Notes under the pieces: generated by a model
Databases searched by the model: none
The model's input: the letters and a program-made list of their open reading frames with translations, nothing else
Told to the model about the DNA's origin: nothing
In this document: positions 1 to 10,460 of the stretch, in pieces
How positions within the stretch are numbered: the stretch's first letter is position 1
Layout: every line of letters starts with the position of its first letter
Translations under genes and position numbers: made by a program
NCBI GenBank assembly: GCA_023375785.1
Contig: SZWC01001610.1
Span: 197,730-261,729 of the forward strand
Length of the DNA stretch: 64,000 nt
Direction: 5' to 3'
Origin: Penium margaritaceum
Taxonomy: Eukaryota; Streptophyta; Zygnematophyceae; Desmidiales; Peniaceae

Positions 1-1148
1 AGCTGCAGGGTGTCGGACATGGACGCGAGGACGTCCTGGTCGAGGCGGGAGAAGGTGTCAGTGAGCTCGGGGCGCACTCCCAGCATGATGGTGTCCAGCG
101 CCCAGAGCTGAGAGCCGCCTCCGGTGCCCAGACGAGTGTACAGGCGCATGGCCCGACGCCAATAATCAGCTGCTGACTCCGAGGATCCCTGATGAAGGGA
201 GTGGAACTCGCGAAGGCGCGCTGACCGGGTCGCGTGAGTCTCTGCTGCAAAAAGGGTCAGCGCCAGCTCCCAGCCGCGGCGCGGGTCTGCGCCTGCTCCT
301 GTCCCAGGCGCGCCCAGGAAGGGGCGGAAGTCGACCACTGTCTCCTGTGGAACTGCGTACAGCAGTCCACGCATGGCACGCGCTGCCGTCTGGGACTGGA
401 GCGGATCAGCCGTCTGGTACTGGCTGTGGTAGTAGGGCCAGACTCCCTCTGAGTCTGCCCATACCTGAAACAGCACCTCCCAACAGTCAAACCCCGCCTT
501 GCTGTCGTAGCGAGGCGGGGAAGTCTCGAAGTCCTTGGGTCGTCGCTCCGTGGGGAGCTGGACCTCTGGTGGTGCTAGGAGCGGGCGTGGGAAGGGCATG
601 AAAGGCATCAACGCTGCTCCTCCAGCGGCACCCGAGACCTGACGCGGGTCGGTCTGCTGCTGCTGCTGCTGCTGCTGCTGTCCCCTCGGACTGGGCGCCG
701 GTGTCTCAATGCGCAGGCTCCTCATCTGCTCCATCAGCCGGCGAAGCGCGTCCTCCCCAGTGGGAGGTGGCGCCTGATCCCACTCCTCGACCATGGACTC
801 TCGTCTCTGCGCAGGGGCGGCAGTGGGGCCAGCAGACTCCTGGGCTGATGGGGTTGCCGCTCTCTCTCTCCTGGGCTGATGTCCCGGTGTCCCAGACAGA
901 GAGACCAAGGCATCGCGGATCTTTCGCAGCGTAGCTGACTGCTCATCCTGGCGCTGGCGGAGTGACGACTGCTCCACCAGCAGGAAGTCAATCGCCTTTG
1001 AGCGTGGGCTGCGGCCCCCGCTCGTGACAGTGTCCTCCAGCTCCTTGCCCTTGGAGCTGCTCGGNAGGATGGCGGCTGACGCGATTTGCGTCTGCGGCTC
1101 CTCCACGTCCGTGCGGCTTCCAGGAAGCTGCACGGCTGGAGTCAGCAC
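1..1148 (-). pseudogene. gag: gag polyprotein, family I (partial, N-terminal part)
   Basis: One open minus-strand frame runs from a stop at 1149-1151 to the window edge, about 382 codons. It is collinear with the gag at 21325-22410. Shared blocks include PKDFET, GFDCWE, WPYYH, ETVVDFRPFLG, ETHATR, SAADYWRRAMR and LWALDTIMLGV. This is the capsid part of a copia Gag, which assembles the particle; the zinc knuckle would lie beyond the edge. A run of nine glutamines (CTG repeats on the plus strand, about 656-681) sits in the N-terminal third. I see no in-frame ATG at the position of the start in the other copy, so the start is lost or an N at 1065 hides part of it. Treat as a decayed partial gene. 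Confidence 0.82.
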
Positions 1149-1541
1149 CTACAAAAGGTACTGGTGCCTCTGGTGCCTGAGTGGCCACGGCCGCCGCTGC
1201 TGCTGTTGCTCGCTGATGGTGCTGTTGCTTGCCCGGTTTGCGGCTCCAAGTTGCCACACGGGCGGCCTCGGACCGGCTGCTGCTGTGCGCAAGGGCTCCA
1301 ACGGCCTCAAGCCATTGTGGCACGCTGCAGCTGCAGCACGAACCTGCCGTTGCGGTTTCTGACGCATCAGGATGATGGCATATGCGTCGCTGCGTGCTCT
1401 TGTCGCTTCAAGCGACTTAGGGTGGTGATGGGTCTAGCCAGGCTCTGCTGCTGCTGCTGTGGGCTGCTGCCACTGCTGCTGCTCACTGTTGCTGCAGCTG
1501 CTGCGTCTCTGCTGCGCAGCACGACGAGCACTGGCTCGCCT
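1149..1541 (-). other. CAG-rich 5' leader of I-a
   Basis: The stretch between the primer site and gag. Read on the element's sense (minus) strand it is rich in CAG, CAA and GCA triplets. The plus strand therefore shows CTG runs (1194-1210, 1444-1500) and spurious cysteine- and leucine-rich open frames. Every LTR family in the window has this kind of triplet-rich leader. I find no gene in it. Confidence 0.6.
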
Positions 1542-1553
1542 GCTCTGATACCA
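1542..1553 (-). other. Primer binding site (tRNA-iMet type), I-a
   Basis: The minus strand reads TGGTATCAGAGC directly inside the LTR end. This is the usual plant copia primer site, complementary to the 3' end of initiator methionine tRNA. It sets the LTR boundary at 1554. Confidence 0.9.
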
Positions 1554-2190
1554 TGAGAAGATTCCAGGAAGTTTCCTAGCCTTTCTGCTTGCTAGCCTGA
1601 CAGCACAGGTCTGGCTGGTTGACACACAGGTCATGCAAGGGACAACAAGGGTAGGGAGAGACACGTGCACTTGTATCTCAAGCTTCAACTGAAGTAAATG
1701 CAGAGAGAGATAACAAATGACAGGTCCACAGCATAAATAGCCGCCGTGGCTCACGGCGGGTGGCGCACACGGCGGTGCCTGTCAAACCTGAACCGGCCCA
1801 AAACCAATGTTTTGGCCATGATTCTGCGCACAAGCATCCAAACGAAGCGTCGTCTGATCCTACGGATGCACGATGAAAAGACAGACACAACGACTGGTCA
1901 CATGCCTACATCCGGGAACAGCCGGAGAGTGTAAGGAAAAAAACATGTAAATCAGCCTGGCAGGGCTGTCCACCGAGAAAATCCTGAAGACCTCCAAACG
2001 TAGTCCGTGGGCTGTGGGAGCCCTCTGGTACACTGGGTAGGCTGCCAGGCTGCCTCCAGCGGGTGGAGCATCACTTCAAGGAACTCTGTCTCCAGCTGGG
2101 TCCGCCTCAAGGATCTGAACGAGCATGGACACGGCCGAGTGGTCACAACCAACTGTACAACTGTGTATGACTGACAACATCACGACAACA
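1554..2190 (-). repeat. 5' LTR of I-a
   Basis: A 637-bp LTR that starts TG (plus strand, 1554) next to the primer site and ends ACA at 2190. It aligns along its length with the 636-bp LTRs at 16158-16793 and 23279-23914; shared blocks include ATAACAAATGACAGGTCCA and GGACACGGCCGAGTGGTCAC. A TATA-like TATTTATGC lies on the sense strand at 1731-1740. Divergence from the I-b LTRs is clear by eye, so I-a is a separate, older or diverged copy. Confidence 0.88.
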
Positions 2191-2419
2191 GGCCCATGCA
2201 AAAATGAACATGAGCTCTGTGTGTGAGTGCGATGCAAGACGGCAAGAATTTGGCTAAGTCTGGAACGCTGAATATAAAGAACAAGGAGAGAGTACAAATG
2301 AGCCCCCAGCTGGCTCAAGTAGGGGCGCCGGCAGCTAGCCGCATCGGGCCCCGTCACCGCCGCTGAGCCCAAATGGATCAGCGGGGAGAACACACTGCGT
2401 ACACCACTATAATAATAAC

Positions 2420-2474
2420 GGTGGTCTCCTCGAGGCACCGGAACAGCTCTCCGAGTACCCTAATCTCGACCACC
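2420..2474 (-). repeat. LTR hairpin motif, copy 1 of N1 3' LTR
   Basis: Sense strand: outer arms GGTGGTC and GACCACC pair over 7 bp. Inside, GGTAC pairs with GTGCC (one G-T), then a one-base T bulge, then CGGA with TCCG, closing a short loop. One of about 22 copies of this motif in the window. Confidence 0.7.
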
Positions 2475-2565
2475 GAGAAAATAGGAACAGTGCCATAAAA
2501 TCTCAGAATCAGCGTCCAGACATCACACACGGCTTTCCGAACATCGGAAGCCCCACAACAGCCAT

Positions 2566-2620
2566 TGGGTCTCCTCGTCGCACCGGTATAGTCCACCGAG
2601 TGCGCGGGTCTGAACCCACC
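2566..2620 (-). repeat. LTR hairpin motif, copy 2 of N1 3' LTR
   Basis: Sense strand: inner helix CGCAC with GTGCG around a one-base bulge and a helix ending GGT with ACC, loop ending CTAT. The inner helix sequence differs from copy 1 but remains paired. The outer arm has changed to TGGGTT with GACCCA, again kept paired (one G-T). Confidence 0.7.
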
Positions 2621-2926
2621 GAGAAAACTCTCCTAGCTCCTGACAAGCCCACAGGGCTACCAGAACGCATCGACTGCGTCTCGCAGGCGCTGTCGTACCT
2701 AGTGGAGAAGTATCGAGACACCCCGAAGGCCTGTCGTGTCGTCACGCTCTCCTCCACCATATACCCCGGATGTGGGTATATCGGTAAACTAGCAATGTCG
2801 GTCGTGACGGGTGGAAGCCACACAAACCAACACACCCCCTGGCTGACATAACCGTCCACGCCAGAACGAATGAACGAAGGCATGGAACAACAATGTATGG
2901 CAAGCCGTAACATGCATGAGTCAACT

Positions 2927-2928
<2 letters not shown>

Positions 2929-2956
<28 letters not shown>
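2929..2956. repeat. (CA)n microsatellite
   Basis: An uninterrupted CA dinucleotide run in the 3' non-coding part of N1. Confidence 0.95.
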
Positions 2957-2959
<3 letters not shown>

Positions 2960-2975
2960 ATCTGCTATCCATCTA

Positions 2976-3360
2976 GGGTCTCCCTGGACACAGGCACAGC
3001 CCACCAAGTGTCTGGGTCTCGACCATGAGAGGAGTGATGCACACGCACACAAACTAGTGTAATGCACATACACATGTCATGCACATGTCAGAGGACAAGA
3101 TGGTCTCCTCGTGACACCAGCGGTACCAGGGCCTGGGTCTCGACCGCTACGAGCAATCCAACACAATAGTATCATCATCCAAATACAGGATCAAGGGAGG
3201 ATCTCCTCGTAACATGGGTGCAACGCACCACGTGTCCGGGTCTCGACCAACAGCTCGCATGCACATGCCACACACAGTATAGCCACACTATAAGACAAAG
3301 GATCACATGGTCTCCTCGTGACACTGGTACAATGCACCAAGTGTCCGGGTCTCGACCAAC
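2976..3360 (-). repeat. Array of four hairpin motifs upstream of N1 3' LTR
   Basis: Four copies of the roughly 50-nt motif at 2976-3025, 3101-3146, 3199-3250 and 3307-3360, spaced about 100-125 bp start to start, all in the sense orientation of N1. Each is bounded by GGTCTC on one side and GGGTCTCGACC on the other (plus strand). The last copy folds best: GACACT pairs with AGTGTC, one T bulge, GGT pairs with ACC. The sequence between copies is not conserved. N2 has the matching array at 29677-30245, so the array is a shared feature of the family. Confidence 0.75.
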
Positions 3361-3479
3361 AGTGTACTACCATCTATATGCAGCTGTGCAGGTACGTAGC
3401 ATGAGCCACATGCGGGATGCTGTAGATGCTCACAACAGAGCATGGATCTCGCCATGCATCTCCCATGGCATCGCGCCAG

Positions 3480-6450
3480 GTCGAGGTCCACACAACACTC
3501 CCCCTGGGCAGATGAACCTGGCAGCGATGTCCTCGATGGAGATGCTAATGTCGTAGCTGAATAGATCCTGGGCGATGAGTCATGTGGTGTATCCATCATG
3601 TAGAGATAGCTCCCCATGTCACCTGCGAGTCGACTCCCTCCCTCAAAGACGAAGTGGTGTCTCCGGCTACAACTCCTCACGTGAATCTGCATCACCTGGG
3701 GTACACCAGTCCTCACGTGACAACCAAGGGTCCCAACTCACAGTCTCTCCTGCCTCCGCACTGCCGCAATGCATCTGTGTGCGCCGGAGGAACAGGAATG
3801 GACGAGCACCACGCGTGCGTGGATAAAGTGGCGGAGCTGGCCTCCGATACGGGATAGCACACCCTAAGACACAAGGGTGAACTCCCACAAGAGGAGAGCT
3901 GGAGCGACGAACCGGATCACCACTCGTGGATGAAGAAGAAGATGATGCAGGTGAGTCGGGTGGATGAAGGTGCGTGATGGCAGTAGTAGAAGAAGGAGGA
4001 GCGATGATGGGGTCGACAGGAGCGAGGATGGCGGAAGCCAAAGGCACGCTCACCTCTCCTATAACAGTGTCCCCAACGGACGTCATACTCGGAGCACGTA
4101 CAAGATCCTCCCCAGGTATAGGTGTGCCAGATGCTGCTGTCGGAAGGCTCCTACCGATAGCAATGATGCTGCTCTCCCTTGAGAATCGCTCACGCGCTGC
4201 CATCATCTCCCACTGTCTCATGACTACACGCTACTACAGATCAACATAATCTGCCTCGGACATGTCGAGGTGGCCCATGTCGACCTGGTGTAGAATGAAC
4301 TCTACCTCACTGGATGCTGCACATGCAGACTGCACAACTCGTGAGTACAGCGCCATCTGCATCTCTGCTGCTTAAGACGATGGAACTGGTGCTGCTGCAT
4401 CCTCCTGGGGGTCAACCAAGCTCACAATGTGCTGAGACGCTGGAACATCGGATGCAGCTGCAGGTGTCGCATCCACATCACAGCTCGTGTCCGTCATGCG
4501 AGGAGTGAGCGGTTGCATGCCGAGAGAGAAGGAGAAGGAGGAGTCGTCAGAGTCTGTAGAGCATGTGGAAACGTCGTCCGTGCAGGTACTACCACTCTCG
4601 GTGTCTATGTGATCGGTAGGGTCACCAACAGGTGAAACCGAGGGGACAGAACTCAGCTCCTGCTGACGAGGTGACTCCATCTGCATGTATGGATCTTCTC
4701 CAGTATCCTCGACTGCCGCCGTAATGGACACAAGTGTACAAGGTTCCGGCTCAGCAATGTCCGTCAAGGCGACCAACAAGCGCAACTAGTGCTCACGCAC
4801 TGTCTCGCCGGGAAGGCTGCTCGCTGCCACCTACTCAATAATGGAGTGAAGACCATCATCTGACTCCGTCATGTGTGTCGGTGCTCCGTCCTATGCACGG
4901 GACGTAGACTCAGGGAACATGTGTGACTCCTGACGTTGAAGGTGGTGCTCAGGTAGCGCAGATGACCCGGTGAAACCTGCTGAGTCTGCTGCAGCACGTG
5001 TCCCAATGACACCTCTCAGAACTACTTCTCTCAAGAATGCCTCAACCTCCAAAAGACCAACCAGCCGACTCTGCTCATGCATTGCAACTGTTGTTGTACT
5101 AATGTGAATCTCGTGCGCCAACGATCCCGAAGATCGGTGTGGGGTATCGCGATCCGTGCGGGACTCCTGTGTGACCGCCAGGCCGCTACCGGTCGCAGTC
5201 GCAAGTGGCACCGCCAAGGCACACGGGACCTGCACTCCTCCTGAAGCAACCTGCAGCTGTGGAATGTCCGACTGCTGCCTCAGCATAGATGTCGACCTTA
5301 ATGACATGCACGTCCCAAGCACCCTAACATCCGCCAGACTGGTGTGAGTCTACTGCACACTCTCCCCCAAAAGTACCGTAGATGCATCTCAATCCGTACG
5401 AGACTCATGTGCCACCCCCGGGCCTCTACCGGTCGGAGCCACGAGTGGCACCGTCCAAGGACGTCGTGCCTGCGTTCCTCCTCATATCGTCTGCTGCTGT
5501 GGAAGATCAGGATCCAACCTGGACGATGAAAGGCAACTCTCCACCATGAACGCCATGTCGGGGTAAGACTCCACGCCATGTGCTGTCACCGTATCATTTG
5601 AGTCTGCCTGAGCTGATGCTCGGGTAGCACGGCCCGGCGCGAGTGCGGATCCTGTCGCTACTGTCACATCACGCAATGCGCGGTGACCACACTCCCCCTT
5701 GACAGGTAGAGCAATAGAGGCCGAGGAGATGGAGGATGTATCAACACCGGCGCGAGCACGCCGTGCGGAGCGCGTACGCCGACGTCGCAGAGTCACTCGA
5801 CAGGAACGACTGCATGAAGGCATGTCATCGCGAGATGGCGTCGTGGTCGTAGAGCGAAGGATCGACAGGATGGTGGCAGCCTTGGACTCACTGGCAGGTG
5901 GAGCTGAAGGTACACCATTCGATGAGGAAGGAGGACAGGATGGAGGAGATGTGATCGAAGAGGCCGTCGACAAGCGAGTAGCAGAAGCACGCTCAGTGAC
6001 GACGAGGTCACAAAGCCGCTGTACCGTCTGCCAGAGGCCGTGGATCTCGGCGAATATGCTTGCCAGAGGTCCAGCTAGGGGATCTACCAACGCCGATAGA
6101 TCCGTATGCTGTGGAGGATGCAGGATCGGACGAGGCTGTAGCCAAGGTGGATGCCAGCCGGGAGGGCGCATCCAATAGCGACGCCAACCATGACGTCCAT
6201 CACTACAATAGTAACAGGCGAAAGCGCAAGGCGCCTGCTCACATGTCCGCGCACTCATCTCGTGCGCTGGACGATGGATAGGTACCGAGGGCACCTACTC
6301 TCAGTGGTGAACACCAAGCCACGGGAGAGAACGAGGCCATTAGGTACAGTCACTCCTGGAGGTCACGGCGTCCGGGTCAGCAAACGTGACCAGACGGACG
6401 AGCTACACTACCACAGCACGCCCGGAGACTATAGTCTGACTAACTGATGC
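3480..6450 (-). pseudogene. Zinc-knuckle ORF of family N (N1 copy, broken)
   Basis: Several minus-strand frames (5482-6294, 4891-5322, 4372-4785, 3667-4221, 3303-3716) are collinear with plus-strand frames of N2 at 26640-29640, so they were one long protein gene. In order: a Gag-type zinc knuckle (sense strand, plus 6173-6218), a leucine-rich segment with VQRLCDLVVTERAS, a serine- and arginine-rich stretch, tandem repeats containing VASGGVQ, an acidic serine-rich segment, a block with PGEDLVRAPSMTS, and a C-terminal block with RRHHFVFEGGS. In this copy the knuckle keeps C, C and H but its last ligand is Tyr. Frameshifts and stops make it non-functional. A nucleic-acid-binding Gag-like role is inferred from the knuckle only; I recognise no known family. 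Confidence 0.55.
3498..3510 (-). other. Internal polypurine tract with LTR-like junction (N1)
   Basis: The sense strand reads TGCCCAGGGGGAG followed by TGTTGTG, which looks like a polypurine tract and an LTR start. It is about 0.67 kb before the true 3' LTR and lies between the ORF region and the hairpin array. The same arrangement occurs in N2 at 29627-29640. Confidence 0.55.
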
Positions 6451-6750
6451 CACTAATGTTGCTGCCACTAATAGAGCAAAGACTGCTCCAAGACTAGAAG
6501 AGGTGGCGGCTGCAGGTGTGGCTGCTGCTCCAAGCGGTAGACGACCCAACCCTCGGAGATGGTAAGACTCAAATACGCCGTCGATCCTACGGGCAAAGTG
6601 CGCGCAATTATCCACGGGCCCCAGGAAGACGCCGGTCCAGGACGCGTCTCGAAGTGGAGATCGCTGTCGACGACAGTCTCCTTTCGGCTCTGAAGGCAAA
6701 AGTGCACGCTCTCGTGCAGCCGCCACACTAAGTAGTCGTCGACACTCCAC

Positions 6751-8044
6751 CGCTTGATGTTGCTATTGTGGCTATGAGAGCTGCTGCTGTTGCGGCGGTA
6801 GTAGTTGGAAGATCATCCTTTTTCTTTTACTGTTTTTTTTTCCTTGCCCACGGCCACCCCCCTCTTTTTTTTTCCTTTTGCCCTCACCCTCCACCCCTTT
6901 TTTTTCTAGGTCTCCCCTTTGCTCGCCTTAGGCCCTCGCCCTTTTTTTTAGGGGTTGCTTTTTCTCCCTTTCTGTTTCACTCTCTTTCAGGTGTACCCCT
7001 TTTCGTATTTTTTTTTCCTCACCCCCCACCCCTTTTCTCGATTGCCCGTACTGTGGGCGAACGGAGAAAATAAGGAGGGGAGAGGGGAGGGGCTGTCCGG
7101 CTTGTCCAGCCCTCCCTCCCGTACATGCTTGCTCGCTCGCTCGCTGAGCGAGCGAGTGAGCGAGTGGGTGTGGGTGGGAGGAGGGAGCGAGGGGGGGGGG
7201 TGGGGGTCCTCTCCGCCCCTCTGACCCGGCCCCTCCGTCGGTTGGCCGACGGGACAGACGGGGCCGAGGGGGCCCACGAGGCCGATGGGCCCCCTCCGAA
7301 GGGCCCCTTGGAGGGGCTTGGCTGGGCCCTCGAAGGGCCCCCTTGAGAAGGGAAGGAAGGGAGGGGGGGGTGCGAACGGGGCCGACAGGCCCCCTCAGAG
7401 GACCCCCCCTCAGAGGAGGGCTACGAGGCCCTCCTCACAGCGGCAGTAGTAGCTGTAGTGGCAGGTGCAGCTGCTGCGGTTGCTACTGCTCCTACTCCTT
7501 TTGTTTCTACTGCTGCTTCTGCTGCTGCTGTTGCTACTGCTCTATGCGGTAGCTGCTGCTACTGCTTACTGCTGCCGTCGCAGCTGTTGCTGCTGCTTGC
7601 TGATGCCGACGCTGCTGCTGCTGCATGCTGCTGCTACTGCCGTCGCTGCTACACGCTGCTGGTGCTGCCGCCACTGCTATAGTGGCTGCGGCTGCTGCTG
7701 CAGCTACTTTTGCCGCTGCTGCTGTTGTTGCACGATGTTACTGCTGCTGCTGTAGCGGCTGATGCGCTGTTGCTGCTGCTTTCGCCGCTGCTGCTCCTGC
7801 TGCACGCTGCTGTTGCTACTGTTGACCCTGCTGCTGCTGCCGCCGCTACTATGGCTATTGTTGCTGTTGCCTTTGCTGTTGCCGCCGCAGTCCTAGTGCT
7901 GCTATGTGCGGCTCACCGCCCCTGTGGCGTTCGCGTGCAGTCGCTTCACGCTCCCTCACGCTGCTGCCGGCGTGGCTCCGCGTGGCGCGTTCTCTTCGCG
8001 TTCCGTCCACTGCTGCTGCTTCTGCTGCTCACACGCCCCCTTGT
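6751..8044 (-). other. Low-complexity 5' leader of N1
   Basis: On the sense strand, from the primer site inward: about 600 bp of CAG/CAA/GCA triplets (plus 7440-8040), a GGGCCC-rich block (about 7200-7450), a CTCGCTCGCT/AGCGAGCGAG palindrome (7131-7160), and a nearly pure A/G tract (plus-strand pyrimidines, 6815-7060). N2 has the same order of blocks. The leucine-, cysteine- and alanine-rich open frames here are triplet artefacts. Confidence 0.7.
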
Positions 8045-8056
8045 GCTCTGATACCA
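8045..8056 (-). other. Primer binding site (tRNA-iMet type), N1
   Basis: The sense strand reads TGGTATCAGAGC immediately inside the LTR end (..TTCCAATT). It is the same primer site as in families I and C. Confidence 0.88.
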
Positions 8057-8717
8057 AATTGGAAATAACTTTTAGGGCATGCAGGCCCATGCAAAAATGA
8101 ACATGAGCTCTGTGTGTGAGTACGATGCAAGACAGCAAGAATTTGGCTAAGTCTCGAACGCTGAATATAAAGAACAAGGAGAGAGTACAAATGAGCCCCT
8201 ATCGCGCTTAAGTAGGGACGCCGGCAGCTAGCCTCACCGGGCCCCGTCACCCCCGCTGAGCCCAAACGGGTCAGCAGGGAGAACACACTGCGTACACCAC
8301 GATAACAATAACGGTGGTCTCCTCGAGGCAGCGCAACAGCTCTCCGAGTACCCGGGTCTCGACCACCGAGAAAACATGAACATTGCCAGAAAATCTCAGA
8401 ATCAGCGTCCAGACATCACACACGGCTTTCCGAACATCGGAAGCCCCACAACAGCCACCGGGTCTCCTTGTCGCACCGGTAAAGTCCACCGGGTGCGCGG
8501 GTCTCAACCCACCGAGAAAACTCTCCTAGCTCCCGACAAGCCCACAGGGCCACCGGAACGCATCGACTGCGTCTCGCAGGCGCTCTCGTACATGGTGGAA
8601 GAGTATCAAGACGCCCCGAAGGCCTGTCGTGTCGTCACTCTCTCCTCCACCATATACCCCGGATGTGGGTATATCGGTAAACTAGCAATGTCCGTCGTGA
8701 CGGGTGGAAGCCACACA
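8057..8717 (-). repeat. 5' LTR of N1 (main part)
   Basis: Matches 2191-2832 along its length and continues at 15323-15335 after the C-a insertion. The full LTR is about 674 bp. It contains hairpin motifs at 8313-8367 and 8456-8513. In the second, CGCAC pairs with GTGCG and CGGT with ACCG around a one-base bulge. Inner LTR end is ..CCAATT rather than the canonical CA. Confidence 0.87.
8713..8717 (+). repeat. Target-site duplication ACACA (left copy)
   Basis: ACACA directly before the TG of element C-a. It is repeated at 15323-15327, directly after the other LTR of C-a. Removing C-a and one copy restores the N1 LTR end GCCACACAAACCAACA, as at 2817-2832. Confidence 0.9.
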
Positions 8718-9566
8718 TGTTTGTTTTTTCGTGCATTTCTCATTTGTACTCCGTTGTGTCCTCCCAACTTGTGTACATTGGCGTACAGATGACTGACGGC
8801 GAGACTCGACGCTGCTGGAGTGTCGCTTGGTGGAGCAGACGCACGTTGAGGCCCACTCACAGTTCGTTGGAGCCTCCTCCTTCCGGCATTGCGCTCAGCT
8901 CCATCGACGGGACTCCTCTGCGGTCAGCCCGCCGGCTGTCACAAGCACTGCAGAGACTGACTGCATGCGCCCAGTACTGTCCTTAGTCGTGGTGTTGCTC
9001 CTGTACCGTCGCGCTGTGCCTAGGATCCTTGTCTTTTGCTGTATGGCCCTGTCTAGCATCCTTGACTGTCATAGGCACTGCCTAGGTTCAGGCCGCCATA
9101 ACTCCTCGCTACTATTTTTCTAGCTCATTCTGACCGCACGGCTGCGTTCGCAGCGTCGGTATTATGGTATGGTCCAGTTTTCAGGCAAAACGGACGACGC
9201 CCGGGTTTTGGGCTGTCGGTCGTCTGGAAGGCCTCACCGAGAAAACCTGCCAGCCTGAAAATAGAGCTATTTTCTCATTGGCTGTTGAACTGAGTAACAA
9301 GCTCTACAGAGCTGGGGGGAGGCTAGTTCTTTGAGGGGTCTCCCATTGTGTCTCATTGTTCATTACTAATCAGTTACTTTCAGTTTTCAGCTGCTTTCTG
9401 GCGCTAAAACTGGCACGTGCCTTTCTGAGTAACAAACCCAGAGCTTCCAGAGTCACACTCTAGAGCAGCAGGCTGAGGGGGCAGCAGAGTTAAGCAACGA
9501 GCGTGGAAGCCCGCACGCTGCATCAACAATGCTACTGCCCCAACCTGCAGCCGTGCAATTGTGTTT
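8718..9566 (+). repeat. 5' LTR of C-a
   Basis: 849 bp, starting TGTTTG and ending TGTTT next to the primer site. It matches the equally long 3' LTR with scattered substitutions. It contains two inverted pairs: TTTTCAGGC with GCCTGAAAA (about 9177-9260), and AAAATAG with CTATTTT. The C-b LTR keeps the second stem with a different loop. The inner end lacks the usual CA. Confidence 0.92.
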
Positions 9567-9580
9567 TGGTATCAGAGCCA
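9567..9580 (+). other. Primer binding site (tRNA-iMet type), C-a
   Basis: TGGTATCAGAGCCA immediately after the 5' LTR. Confidence 0.92.
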
Positions 9581-9662
9581 TAGTGTAGCACGAGCAACAA
9601 AAGACTGGCGTACAGGTGCCAGACAATGCCGGCGGTTCTCCATACGCGCCAGTGTAGGGGAA

Positions 9663-9771
9663 ATGCTGCCGGATTTCTCCCGGCAGCATTGACCCACCTG
9701 GTGGCGGCGTCAAAATTTTTCCCACGGCCACTAGGCCAAGGGAAATGCTGCCGGATTTTTTCCGGCAGCAC
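9663..9771 (+). repeat. Pair of leader stem-loops in C-a
   Basis: Two near-identical stem-loops shortly after the primer site. The first pairs AATGCTGCCGG (9663-9673) with CCGGCAGCATT (9681-9691), 11 bp and a 7-base loop. The second pairs TGCTGCCGGA (9747-9756) with TCCGGCAGCA (9762-9771), 10 bp and a 5-base loop. C-b has the same pair, more eroded, at 38126-38237. Position and duplication resemble dimerisation or packaging signals, but that role is inferred. Confidence 0.7.
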
Positions 9772-9782
9772 TGACACCCACG

Positions 9783-10460
9783 CCGGAACAAGAAAGGCAA
9801 GGGTCCGCCGCAACCGCAGCAGCAGCAGTCGTCGACCGGGTCTAGCGGTGGTGGCTCGGTCTGCCACAACTGTGGCCAGCCCGGGCACGGGTGGTACACG
9901 TGCCCTCTCCCGACGGACGAGGCGCGCGTCATCGCCACCCTGCGTCGCCAGTGGGAGCACCGTCTCGCCTTTGCCGCCGTTGCTGCTGCTGGCCCTGACA
10001 CTCCGACCTGGTCAAGCAGCTCTTCCACTCCGATAGCTCTGCCTGTCCTGCAGACACCCGCGCCGCAGGACTACCCACAGCCATCGGCGCTTCTGCTTCC
10101 TTCGCCGGCTCAGCCCTCCTACTACGCGGGCTCCGGTTCCGTCACTCCGCACTCCGTCTACACTCCCGGGTCGTCCTCCCATGAGCGTCAGGTGGAGCAG
10201 TTCATCGCTCTCCAACTTGGCCTGCCTCGCCCTCCTCCCAAGGGAAGTGCGAGTTGCATCACCTCCTGCCCTCCTGCCCAGCCCTGCATGACAGAGACTG
10301 AGCTGCGGTCATGTCCCGTTTCCTCATCTGTCTCGTTGTCTCCCGTGGTCTCCTCCACCCTCTTCCTTGACAACATTGCGTGGCTTGACGATTGGCAGTC
10401 TCGTTTCGCGCCTCCTTCCACCGCGTCTGCGTCCCTTGCTTGCTGCCATGTGACCGTTAG
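9783..10460 (+). pseudogene. gag: Gag C-terminal remnant with zinc knuckle, C-a
   Basis: Begins at the lysine-rich KKGKGPP segment that in C-b lies far inside gag (40228). Everything upstream (the capsid part) is absent here. It encodes the CCHC knuckle CHNCGQPGHGWYTC (C-x2-C-x4-H-x4-C), all four ligands present, followed by a proline- and serine-rich linker into protease. Because no ATG or capsid region remains, it cannot make a normal Gag. The junction between leader and KKGKG marks an internal deletion. Confidence 0.75.

Larger units (their letters stand above)
1..2190 (-). mobile_element. Ty1/copia element, family I, copy I-a (cut by window edge)
   Basis: A left-truncated copia-type LTR retrotransposon read on the minus strand. 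In element order it shows a 5' LTR (1554-2190), a tRNA-iMet primer site just inside it, a CAG-rich leader, and the first part of gag running off the window. The same LTR, primer site and gag recur in the full copy at 16158-23914, which identifies the family. Its outer LTR end (..GACAACA at 2190) abuts LTR interior of element N1 (GGCCCATGCAAAAATG from 2191). The uninterrupted N1 LTR copy reads GCAGGCCCATGCAAAAATG at about 8082, so I-a was inserted into N1. The partner LTR and second target-site copy lie outside the window. Confidence 0.88.
2191..2832 (-). repeat. 3' LTR of N1 (outer end removed by I-a)
   Basis: Aligns with 8082-8717 from CAGGCCCATGCAAAAATG to GGGTGGAAGCCACACA, then ends CACAAACCAACA at 2832. 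On the sense strand this is TGTTGGTTTGTG, the LTR start, preceded by a purine tract. It contains two copies of the hairpin motif, at 2420-2474 and 2566-2620. The outermost 25 or so bases present in the other LTR are missing because I-a was inserted there. Confidence 0.85.

Noticed and set aside
2976-3360. CRISPR-like array
   Set aside because: Repeats are imperfect, covary within stems, and spacers vary in length and are not unique inserts. Matching copies sit in LTRs, and the host is eukaryotic.
7343-8100. Leucine-, cysteine- and alanine-rich open frames (also 22573-23253, 25015-25421)
   Set aside because: They arise from CTG/GCT triplets on the antisense strand of retrotransposon leaders, are open in several frames at once, and lack any domain.
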